Shown here one piece after another: positions 8,841-16,416 of a DNA stretch of 64,000 nucleotides; within the stretch, counting starts at the first letter, position 1; every line of letters begins with the position of its first letter. The notes below the pieces were generated by a model. The model ran no database searches, was not told the DNA's origin, and saw only the letters and a program-made list of their open reading frames with translations. Source of the DNA: Steroidobacteraceae bacterium. Its GTDB lineage: Bacteria > Pseudomonadota > Gammaproteobacteria > Steroidobacterales > Steroidobacteraceae. A program made the translations under genes and the position numbers. The DNA lies in NCBI GenBank assembly GCA_019187185.1, contig JABAQU010000015.1:231665-295664 (forward strand), written 5' to 3'.

Positions 8841-10034
8841 ATGGGACTCAGAGGTGACGCGGCGATCGTCGGCTATGTCGAGCTGAGGCCGGAGAAGAAG
8901 CCCTCGGGGGAGCCGCTTTTCAGTATCGAGCAATGGGCGAATCTCGCGCGAGAGGCGCTCGCCGATGCCGGGATCGAAAAGTGCGAGGTCGATGGCATCG
9001 TGACATCGGCGATCGCCGAGTCGGCGATGTTCGCGCCGGCGACGCTGGCCGAATACCTGGGGCTGGAGCTCAATTTCGCCGAATGTGTGGATCTCGGCGG
9101 GGCGAGCGCCGCTGGCGCGGTGTGGCGGGCGGCCGCCGCGATCGAACTCGGCGCCGCCGAGGTCGTGGTCTGCGCCTTCCCCGCCGGACCCCTGCCGATG
9201 CCGCCCGATCCGCGGCCCCATCCGTTTCCATTCGGCGCCTCGAGCGGCGAGTTCGGATCGCCGCAGGCGGAGTTCGACATCCCGTACGGCAATCTCGCGC
9301 AGAATTGTGGCTATGCGCAGATTGCCAATCGCTACGCCGCACGCTACGGCTACGATCCCCGGGCGCTCGCCAAGATCGCGGTCGATCAGCGCGCGAGTGC
9401 CTGTACGAATCCGGACGCGCTCTTTCACGGCAAGCCGATCACGATCGAGGACGTGCTGGCGAGCCCGATGATCGCCGACCCGATCCGTCTGCTCGAGATC
9501 GTCCTGCCGGTCGCCGGCGGCGCGGCAGTGGTCGTGGCGGGCAGGAAGCACGCACAGCGCCTGAAGAATCGCGCGGTGTGGGTCAGGGGCTTTGGCGAGC
9601 ACCTTGCATTCAAGACGCCGACCTACGCGACGGACCTGCTGAGTACACCGATCGGCGCCGCTGCCAGGCGTGCTTTCGCGATGGCCGGGGTGCAGCACGC
9701 CGACATCGATATGGCGTCGATCTATGATTGTTACACGATCACGGTGCTGATGACGCTCGAGGATGCCGGTTTCTGCGAGAAGGGCGCCGGTGCGCGTTTC
9801 GTTCTCGGGCACGATCTCAGTTGCCGGGGCGACTTTCCCTGCAACACCTGGGGCGGGCAGTTGTCCTTTGGACAGACGGGCATGGCGGGCGGGATGCACC
9901 ATGTGATCGATGCAACCCGGCAGATCATGGGGCGCGCGGGTGCCAATCAGGTGCGCGGTTGCCGTACCGCTTTCGTGACCGGCAACGGCGGAATCATGAG
10001 CGAGCAGGTGGCCCTCATCCTGCAGGGAGCCTGA
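8841..10034 (+). CDS. Thiolase-fold protein, Ltp2-like, lacking thiolase catalytic residues
   Basis: A 397-aa thiolase-superfamily protein of the lipid-transfer-protein type. Where thiolases have the nucleophilic Cys, this protein has GGAS (residues 86-89). Where they have GHPxGA it has GGQLSFGQTG (near 338-347), and the C-terminal Cys motif is replaced by GNGGIMSEQ. Such proteins (Ltp2) act as aldolases on beta-hydroxyacyl-CoA together with a DUF35 partner. The next gene encodes a DUF35 domain, supporting an aldolase complex. The start at 8841 was chosen for the strong AGGGGGG site; an in-frame ATG at 8811 lacks one. Confidence 0.88.
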   Translation: MGLRGDAAIVGYVELRPEKKPSGEPLFSIEQWANLAREALADAGIEKCEVDGIVTSAIAESAMFAPATLAEYLGLELNFAECVDLGGASAAGAVWRAAAAIELGAAEVVVCAFPAGPLPMPPDPRPHPFPFGASSGEFGSPQAEFDIPYGNLAQNCGYAQIANRYAARYGYDPRALAKIAVDQRASACTNPDALFHGKPITIEDVLASPMIADPIRLLEIVLPVAGGAAVVVAGRKHAQRLKNRAVWVRGFGEHLAFKTPTYATDLLSTPIGAAARRAFAMAGVQHADIDMASIYDCYTITVLMTLEDAGFCEKGAGARFVLGHDLSCRGDFPCNTWGGQLSFGQTGMAGGMHHVIDATRQIMGRAGANQVRGCRTAFVTGNGGIMSEQVALILQGA

Positions 10035-10038
10035 TCCG

Positions 10039-10989
10039 ATGCCAAGGCCCGTACCGGTACCGACAGCCGCGACACGCCCGTTCTGGAACGCCCTCGCCGA
10101 CAACAAGCTCAGGCTGCAGCGATGCCGCGCCTGCGCGACGCTGTTCCACTATCCGCGGGCGTGTTGCCCGGCGTGCCTCTCGCCCGATCTCGAATGGTGC
10201 GAAGTGGCCGGGACGGGCACGCTGTATACATTCACCATCTCCCGGCGGCCGACGCACCCGCTGTTCGTCGACGAAGTCCCGCAGCGCCTGGCTGTGGTCG
10301 AACTCGACGAGGGCCCGAAGCTCACGACGACGCTCATCAATGTGCGCGATGCCGACATCCACATCGGGATGCGCGTGGCGCCGGTTTTCGAGCGGCAAGC
10401 CGACGGCAAGTCGACGCTGCTGCGCTACCAGCCGGTCGACGAGGCGCTGCGCGCAGCGGCCGCCGGTACCTCGGGCGCTGCGCGCGGGGAGCAATCGGCT
10501 CCGGCGACCACGCTGCTCACCCCCGAGGTGCTGGCCTGCATCGGCCGTACCGGCGAGCCGGTGACCGGTTATCCCGTCACAGTGGAGGAGATCCGCCGTT
10601 ATTGTTTCGCCGTCGACGATCTCAATCCGCGCTGGCTCGACGCGGAGCAGGGCAGCGCAGCCGCGGTGGCACCGCCGATGTTCGTATCGGTCCCTTTTGA
10701 AACCAGCGTGCCGCTGCGGGAGCTCGCCGAGGATGGTACCGTGCTCGAACACAAGGGCCTGGTGTTTCCGCCGCTGGGTGCCAGGCGCAAGCTCTTCGGC
10801 GGGCTCGAGATCGAGTGGTTTCGCGAATTGCACCCGGGTGACACGCTCACCCGCCAGTACAAGGTGCTCGATATCTTCGAGCGGCGTGGCGCGAGCGGCC
10901 CCGCCGTGTTCGTACGGATCGAGGGCACCTACAACAACCAGCACGGTGAGACAGTCGCCGTCGAGGTCAATACGATCATCTGCCGTTGA
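10039..10989 (+). CDS. DUF35 (Zn-ribbon/OB) - MaoC-like hydratase fusion
   Basis: A 316-aa two-domain protein. Residues 1-130 form a DUF35 unit: zinc-ribbon cysteines Cys29, Cys32, Cys43 and Cys46, then an OB-fold. A linker rich in Ala/Gly leads to a MaoC/FAS1-type dehydratase-like domain (about 160-316) with VTVEEIRRYCFAVDDLNPRW. In Mycobacterium ChsH2 the same two domains occur in the opposite order. The protein probably hydrates an enoyl-CoA with the MaoC protein encoded next, and docks the aldolase-like protein through DUF35. It sits 4 bp after the thiolase-fold gene. Confidence 0.88.
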   Translation: MPRPVPVPTAATRPFWNALADNKLRLQRCRACATLFHYPRACCPACLSPDLEWCEVAGTGTLYTFTISRRPTHPLFVDEVPQRLAVVELDEGPKLTTTLINVRDADIHIGMRVAPVFERQADGKSTLLRYQPVDEALRAAAAGTSGAARGEQSAPATTLLTPEVLACIGRTGEPVTGYPVTVEEIRRYCFAVDDLNPRWLDAEQGSAAAVAPPMFVSVPFETSVPLRELAEDGTVLEHKGLVFPPLGARRKLFGGLEIEWFRELHPGDTLTRQYKVLDIFERRGASGPAVFVRIEGTYNNQHGETVAVEVNTIICR

Positions 10990-11011
10990 GGGTGGATGAG
11001 AGGGAGCATCG

Positions 11012-11449
11012 ATGGGTGTGCAGCGCTACTATGAAGACGTCCACGAGGGCATGGATCTTCCCCTGGTGACCAGGACCGTGGGCACGACGCAGATGTTTCT
11101 CTACAGCGCCGTGACCCGCAATGCCCACCGCATCCACTACGATGAGAAGTACGCACACAGCGAAAGGCTGCCGACGGTTCTGGTGCAGGGGCCGCTGCAG
11201 GGTGCGCAGCTGTCGGCCTACGTCACCGACTGGATGGGAACGGGCGGCTTCCTGAAGAAATTTGCATACTCCAATCGGGGCATGGCGTTCCCGAATGAGC
11301 CGCTCACGATGAAGGGCAGGGTGCTGAAGAAGCACTGGCTCGATGGTCGGGCGGCGGTGGATCTGGAAGTCTGGGAGGAAAATGCCCGGGCCGAGCGCAT
11401 CGTGCCGGCAAGCGCCACGGTGCTGCTGCCGACGCGTACCTCGACCTGA
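11012..11449 (+). CDS. MaoC-like hotdog hydratase
   Basis: A 145-aa single-hotdog protein of the MaoC dehydratase family. It contains YSAVTRNAHRIHYDEKYA, the usual hydratase-2 region with the Asn/His-rich loop, then LVQGPLQGAQLSAY. By size it matches ChsH1, which pairs with ChsH2 to build a double hotdog. It lies 22 bp after the DUF35-MaoC gene with GGGAG before its ATG, so a heteromeric enoyl-CoA hydratase with that protein is likely. Confidence 0.87.
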   Translation: MGVQRYYEDVHEGMDLPLVTRTVGTTQMFLYSAVTRNAHRIHYDEKYAHSERLPTVLVQGPLQGAQLSAYVTDWMGTGGFLKKFAYSNRGMAFPNEPLTMKGRVLKKHWLDGRAAVDLEVWEENARAERIVPASATVLLPTRTST

Positions 11450-11464
11450 AACGCGCCACGGATC

Positions 11465-13111
11465 ATGCAGACCGTCGCCGACATTTTTCGCACCGATCGC
11501 GACGATCACCGGGTCGCGCTGCGTTTCGGGGAGACTTGCTGCACTTTCGCCGAACTCGGCGTCGCGAGCGCAAGGCGCGCGAACTATCTGCTGGCGCACC
11601 GCCGGCCCGGCCCGTTCCATGTCGCCGTGCTGCTGGACAACGTGCCGGAGTTCGTCTACTGGATTGGCGCCTGTGCGCTCGCCGGCGCGACTCTCGTCGC
11701 GCTGAATCCCACGCGCCGCGGCGGCGACCTGGCCCGTGACGTCGCGCACACCGCTTGCCAGCTGCTCGTCACCGAGGCGAGTCACCGGCGCGAAATCGAC
11801 CCGGGGCCGGGACTGACCGGGCGGATCCTGGACACGGACGATCCGCAGCTTCACGCGATGCTCGAGCCTCACGGCGCGCAGGCTCCCGAGGTCGATGTCA
11901 GCGCACGGGATACCTGCTTCCTAATATTCACCTCGGGCACGAGCGGCGCGCCGAAAGCGGTCATCTACAGCCATGGCCGCGTGCTGCGCAACAGCCTCAT
12001 GCTCATCGAGCGGCAGGCACTTTCCTCCGCCGATGTCGTGTACGTGCCGATGCCGCTGTTTCACTCGTCCGGCCTCCTGATGGGCCTGCTGCCGCCCCTG
12101 ATCGCCCGGGGGAGCGTGCTCCTGCGGCGTCGCTTCTCGGCCTCCGGCTTCCTTCCGGACGTACGTCGCCATGGCGTGACCCGCTTCTGTTATGTCGGCA
12201 AGCCACTCGCCTACATCCTGGCGACGCCGGAGCAGCCCGACGATGCGCGCAATCCGCTGCGCAGCGCCTTCGGCAGCGAAGCGGCGGATGTCGACATCGA
12301 GACTTTCTCGCGCCGCTTTGGCTGCCAGGTCTTCGACAACTACGGCTCTTCGGAAGGCTGCATCACCATCGTGCGTTCGCCGGACGCACCGCGCGGCTCG
12401 ATCGGGACCGCCTTCTCGGACGGGATCCGGGTGATGAATCCGGACACCGGGGAGGAGTGTCCGCGTGCCGTCTTCGACACACGGCGGCGGCTGGTAAACG
12501 GTAATGAAGCCATCGGCGAACTCGTGAATATCGACGGCGCCCGGCTCTTCGAGGGCTATTGGAACAACACCGACGCGCGCAGCGAGCGTATCCGCGGCGA
12601 TGCCTACTGGAGCGGGGATCTCGGCTATCGGGATGAGCAGGGCTTTTTCTATTTCGCCGGGCGCAGCTCCGAGTGGCTGCGCGTGGACGGCGAGAATCTT
12701 GCCGCGACGCAGATCGAGCAGGTGCTCGTGCGCCACCCGGCGATAAGCGTCGCGGCGGCCTACGCGGTGCCTGATCCGCTCGTGGGTGATCAACTCATGG
12801 TGGCACTCGAGCTCGCGCCGGGTGCACCGCTCGAACCCGGCGAACTGCGCCGCTTTCTCGAGTCGCAGGACGATCTGGGTTCCAAGTGGCTGCCACGCTT
12901 CGTGCGCATCAGTGCGCATCTGCCGACCACTGCCACGAACAAGGTGCTCAAGCGCCAGTTGCGGCGGGAGGGGTGGCGATGCGACGACCCGGTGTGGTGG
13001 CGCAGGGAACGGCAGGATCCGTTCCGCCCGCTGGGCGCCGGCGACATCGCGGCTCTCGAGGCCGACTTCGCCGCGCGCGGTCGCAGCCAAGTGCTCGAGG
13101 AAGGGTACTGA
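11465..13111 (+). CDS. Acyl-CoA synthetase (AMP-forming)
   Basis: A 548-aa ANL-superfamily ligase. The phosphate-binding loop IFTSGTSGAPKAVIYSHG, the YGSSEG motif, the GDLGYRDEQGFFYFAGR hinge and C-terminal lysine motif NKVLKRQL are all present, so it should be active. It activates a carboxylic acid to its CoA thioester, probably supplying the two dehydrogenases and hydratase around it. The substrate may be a steroid or terpenoid side chain by cluster analogy; a long-chain fatty acid cannot be excluded. It begins 15 bp after the MaoC gene. Confidence 0.93.
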   Translation: MQTVADIFRTDRDDHRVALRFGETCCTFAELGVASARRANYLLAHRRPGPFHVAVLLDNVPEFVYWIGACALAGATLVALNPTRRGGDLARDVAHTACQLLVTEASHRREIDPGPGLTGRILDTDDPQLHAMLEPHGAQAPEVDVSARDTCFLIFTSGTSGAPKAVIYSHGRVLRNSLMLIERQALSSADVVYVPMPLFHSSGLLMGLLPPLIARGSVLLRRRFSASGFLPDVRRHGVTRFCYVGKPLAYILATPEQPDDARNPLRSAFGSEAADVDIETFSRRFGCQVFDNYGSSEGCITIVRSPDAPRGSIGTAFSDGIRVMNPDTGEECPRAVFDTRRRLVNGNEAIGELVNIDGARLFEGYWNNTDARSERIRGDAYWSGDLGYRDEQGFFYFAGRSSEWLRVDGENLAATQIEQVLVRHPAISVAAAYAVPDPLVGDQLMVALELAPGAPLEPGELRRFLESQDDLGSKWLPRFVRISAHLPTTATNKVLKRQLRREGWRCDDPVWWRRERQDPFRPLGAGDIAALEADFAARGRSQVLEEGY

Positions 13112-13119
13112 GGTCGAAC

Positions 13120-14289
13120 ATGGACTTTCGCTTCACGCCCGAGCAGGAGCAATTGCGGCAGGACATCCGCCGCTTCCTCGACGAGCATGTGAGTGCTGAA
13201 CTGCGCGCGGAGATCGCGACCTCGGCGCACACGCCGGGACCGCTGGCCAGGTGCTTCCTGCGACTGCTCGGCGAGCGCGGCTGGCTCGGCATCGGCTGGC
13301 CAACGGAGTATGGCGGGCAGGGCAGGACGATGCTCGAGCAGATGATCTTTTACGATGAGCTCGATCTGCGCGACATCCACTACGGCGGGCTCACGATCAC
13401 CTCGCTCGCCATGACGCTGATGAAGCTCGCCTCGGAGGAGCAGAAGAGGACTTACCTGCCGCGTATCCTGCGCGGGGAGCTCGAGATCTGTCTGGGTTAC
13501 ACCGAGCCCGGTGCGGGCTCCGATCTCGCAAGTCTGATCACGCGCGCCGAGCGTGACAGGGACGACTACGTCATTACCGGCCAGAAGGTGTTCACGACCG
13601 GCGCACACTACTCCTCGCATATCTGGCTGCTGGCGCGTACCGATCCGGGCCTGCCGCGCCACAAGGGCCTCTCGGTTTTCATCTTCCCGCTCGACAGCCC
13701 CGGGATCACCGTCCGCCCGCTCTATACGATGGGCCGCATCCGCACCAACGAGGTATTTCTCGACCACGTGCGCGTGCCGGCGAGCGCGATGATCGGCGCC
13801 CCGAACAGCGGCTTCCATACGGTGGCGGTCGCGCTCGACTTCGAGCGCATCTTCATGGGCAAGTACGCGCGGCTACGGCGCAACTTCAGCGATCTCGTCG
13901 CGTGTTGCCGCAAGCTGTCGCGCAACGGGCGCACGCTCCTGGAGGACCCGGTCGTGCAGGACCGGCTCGTCGGCCTGCACATCGCAATCGAGCGGCTGCG
14001 ACTGTTGTGTTTCAAGTCTGCCTGGAAAGTCGACCGGGGGCAGGTGCCGACCGCAGAGGCGTCGGCGCAGAAAGTGCTGGCATCGGAACTCGAGCAACGG
14101 CTCGCCGACGAGGGCATGAAGATCCTGGGGCCTTGCGGGCAGCTCGAATCCGGCTCGCCACACGCGCCGATGGAAGGACGCCTGGTCGACGCGTGGCTGC
14201 TCGCACCGATGATGCGCTTCGGCGGCGGCACGAACGAGATCCAGCGCGACATCATCGCCCAGCGCGGGCTCGGCTTGCCGCGCGCCTGA
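13120..14289 (+). CDS. Acyl-CoA dehydrogenase, first subunit of a pair
   Basis: A 389-aa acyl-CoA dehydrogenase. The substrate/FAD loop GYTEPGAGSDLASL and the C-terminal FGGGTNEIQRDIIA are intact. However, the internal FAD-binding RxxFGxxIxxxQ motif is replaced by an unrelated stretch around NGRTLLEDPVVQ. The neighbouring dehydrogenase shows the reverse pattern, as in alpha2beta2 enzymes such as ChsE1-ChsE2 where each subunit supplies half the FAD site. Start at the ATG in GAACATGGAC, 8 bp after the ligase stop. Confidence 0.92.
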   Translation: MDFRFTPEQEQLRQDIRRFLDEHVSAELRAEIATSAHTPGPLARCFLRLLGERGWLGIGWPTEYGGQGRTMLEQMIFYDELDLRDIHYGGLTITSLAMTLMKLASEEQKRTYLPRILRGELEICLGYTEPGAGSDLASLITRAERDRDDYVITGQKVFTTGAHYSSHIWLLARTDPGLPRHKGLSVFIFPLDSPGITVRPLYTMGRIRTNEVFLDHVRVPASAMIGAPNSGFHTVAVALDFERIFMGKYARLRRNFSDLVACCRKLSRNGRTLLEDPVVQDRLVGLHIAIERLRLLCFKSAWKVDRGQVPTAEASAQKVLASELEQRLADEGMKILGPCGQLESGSPHAPMEGRLVDAWLLAPMMRFGGGTNEIQRDIIAQRGLGLPRA

Positions 14290-14318
14290 AGTGCACGACA
14301 GCGCGACGGGCAGCGGAA

Positions 14319-15434
14319 GTGGATCTGGAATTCAACGAAGAGCAGGCCCAGGCGGCGGAGGCGGCGCGGCGCTTCCTCGCCCGTGAATGCCCGGCGACAC
14401 TCGTGCGCCGCGTGCGCGAGGGCAGGCCGGCGCATCCCGACGCGCTGTGGGCTGGCATGGGCGCGCAAGGCTGGCTCGCGCTGCCCTTCGCCGAGAAGTA
14501 CGGCGGGTTTGACGCCGACTGGGTGACGCTCGGCGCCGTCATCGAGGAACTCGGACGCGCCTGCGATCCGACACCCTTCATCGACTGCGTGGTGAGCTGC
14601 GGCGGACTGATCCAGGATGCGGGTAGCGAGGCGCAGAAGCAGCGCTGGCTGCCCGCGCTCGGCCGCGGCGAGTTGCTCGTGAGCCTGGCGATGCTCGAGG
14701 TAGCCACGGACCCGGACCCGGAGCAGGTCGCCACACGGCTCGAAGCGGCCGGTTCGAGCTACCGCCTGAGCGGTCGCAAGCTGTTCGTCGAGCGTGCCGC
14801 CGGCGCTCACTTGCTGCTGGTGACGGCACGCGAGGCAGCGAGCGGCGAGTTGCGGCTCGTGCTCGTGCCGGCGCAGGAGCCGGGGGTCGAACTCGTTCGC
14901 CTGCAATCGTTCGCCCATCCGCATCTCTTCGAGGTGCGGCTCGATGATGTCGCGATCGACGCCGGGCAGATCCTCGGCGAAGGAGCCGATGCGATGCCGC
15001 ACCTGCGCCGCGCCCTGCAATGCACGGCGGCCCTGCTGGCGGCAGCGGCGGCTGGTGGATCCCAACGTGTGCTCGAAATGACGCTCGCACATGCCCGCGA
15101 GCGCCAGCAGTTCGGCCGGCCGATCGGCAGCTTCCAGGCCGTGCAGCACATGCTCGCCGATGTATGGACCGATGTGGAAACCGCGCGGCTTGCGGCCTAT
15201 GAGGCGATCACCGAGCTTCACCTGGGGCGCGCAGCGGACGAAAAGGTGGCGATCGCACGCTGCGCGAGCAGCGAAACCTTCGTACGCAGCTGCTTCACGG
15301 CCCATCAGATCTTCGGCGGCGTGGGTTTCATGTGGGAGGCGGACCTGCATCTCTGGACCCGCAAGGCCAAGGAAATCGAGCTTGCCTGCGGTGGCACGGT
15401 GCTCTGGCGCCGCCAGCTTGCCACACTGCTCTGA
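14319..15434 (+). CDS. Acyl-CoA dehydrogenase, second subunit of a pair
   Basis: A 371-aa acyl-CoA dehydrogenase. It keeps the FAD motif RERQQFGRPIGSFQAVQH in the third domain but lacks the usual C-terminal GGTNEIQ (it has CGGTVLWRRQ). Its loop preceding residue 135 lacks the TEPxxGSD pattern (LAMLEVATDPDPEQ). The partner subunit has the missing elements, so the two probably form a heteromer. GTG at 14319 was chosen, with CGGAA upstream; there is no in-frame ATG nearby. Last gene of the cluster, followed by a hairpin shared with the convergent SDR gene. Confidence 0.9.
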   Translation: MDLEFNEEQAQAAEAARRFLARECPATLVRRVREGRPAHPDALWAGMGAQGWLALPFAEKYGGFDADWVTLGAVIEELGRACDPTPFIDCVVSCGGLIQDAGSEAQKQRWLPALGRGELLVSLAMLEVATDPDPEQVATRLEAAGSSYRLSGRKLFVERAAGAHLLLVTAREAASGELRLVLVPAQEPGVELVRLQSFAHPHLFEVRLDDVAIDAGQILGEGADAMPHLRRALQCTAALLAAAAAGGSQRVLEMTLAHARERQQFGRPIGSFQAVQHMLADVWTDVETARLAAYEAITELHLGRAADEKVAIARCASSETFVRSCFTAHQIFGGVGFMWEADLHLWTRKAKEIELACGGTVLWRRQLATLL

Positions 15435-15438
15435 GGAG

Positions 15439-15460
15439 GCCGCCAGACCGCGAAGGCGGC
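15439..15460. terminator. Hairpin between convergent genes
   Basis: GCCGCC (15439-15444) pairs perfectly with GGCGGC (15455-15460) around a 10-base loop, in the 26-bp gap between two converging genes. There is no T-run, so it may be a bidirectional but weak terminator. Confidence 0.4.
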
Positions 15461-16300
15461 TCACCCCGCGCGCCGCGGCGTGAAGCTGTGCCCCCCGTCG
15501 ACATGGAGGTGCTGCCCCGTGATCCACGCGCCCTGGTCGCTGCACAGAAACACGGCGAGGTTGGCAATGTCCTCGCCGGTGCCGGCGCGCCCGAGCGGCA
15601 CGAAGGCCTTCACCATGCCCTCCCAGATCTCGCCGCGGCCGATGTCGTCGAGGCGGCTCGTGTCGATGATGCCGGGGCAGATCGCGTTCACGCGGATCCC
15701 GTGCGGCCCGAGCTCGGCGGCCATGACGGTGGTGAGGGCGTTCACGGCCGCCTTGGACGATGCATAGGCACCGGTGCCCGCCGCGAGAATCCGCGCGGCC
15801 AGGCTCGAGATGTTCACGATGCTGCCGCCGCGCCCCTGCGCCACCATGCGTCGCGCGCAGGCCCGGGACATGTAGAAGGTGCCGTCGAGATTCGTGGTCA
15901 TGACGCGCCGCCACTCTGCGACCGGCAGGTCCATGATCGCCATGCGATCGGCACCACGTGTGGCACCCGCGTTGTTCACGAGAACGTCGATGCCGCCAAA
16001 TTCACTCGCGATGCGCTCGACGAGCGACTCGGCCGCTGCGGCATCGGAGACGTCGGAGACGACCGGCAGCGCGCGACGGCCGAGTGCGCGGATCTCGTCC
16101 GCCACGGACTCGATGTCGCGCCAGCCTGCGGCCCGTTCATCCTCCGGGTAGCGATCCGGCGCACGCCCCGTGCCGGTGACCACGACATCGCAACCCGCGC
16201 GCGCCAGCGCCACGGCGATCGGTCGGCCGATGCTGCGCATGCGCCCGGCGCCGGTGACGACGGCCACTTTGCCGTCGAGGTTTGTCGAAGTCATCGTCAT
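15461..16300 (-). CDS. SDR-family oxidoreductase
   Basis: A 279-aa short-chain dehydrogenase with a slightly modified cofactor loop TGAGRMRSIG near residue 16, NNAGATRGADR, and the active-site pair YASSK. It has a C-terminal LHVDGGHSF typical of FabG-like SDRs. ATG at 16300 or 16294 (second Met) are both possible. It faces the acyl-CoA dehydrogenase pair and diverges from the amidohydrolase gene. It may oxidise the hydroxyacyl or hydroxysteroid intermediate of the cluster, which is inference. Confidence 0.92.
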   Translation of the reverse strand: MTMTSTNLDGKVAVVTGAGRMRSIGRPIAVALARAGCDVVVTGTGRAPDRYPEDERAAGWRDIESVADEIRALGRRALPVVSDVSDAAAAESLVERIASEFGGIDVLVNNAGATRGADRMAIMDLPVAEWRRVMTTNLDGTFYMSRACARRMVAQGRGGSIVNISSLAARILAAGTGAYASSKAAVNALTTVMAAELGPHGIRVNAICPGIIDTSRLDDIGRGEIWEGMVKAFVPLGRAGTGEDIANLAVFLCSDQGAWITGQHLHVDGGHSFTPRRAG

Positions 16301-16416
16301 CAGCTCGCCTCACGGTAACGGCCGCTCCGCGGCGCGGTACGTGGATAGGTATTCGCCGCAGCACGGTTCGCATACGGACCTGCGGCATAATCGGCTCCTC
16401 CCGAGGAGCGCCTCCC

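Noticed and set aside
8841-10034. Acetyl-CoA acetyltransferase assignment
   Set aside because: The active-site Cys and His motifs are missing, so thiolase activity is unlikely.
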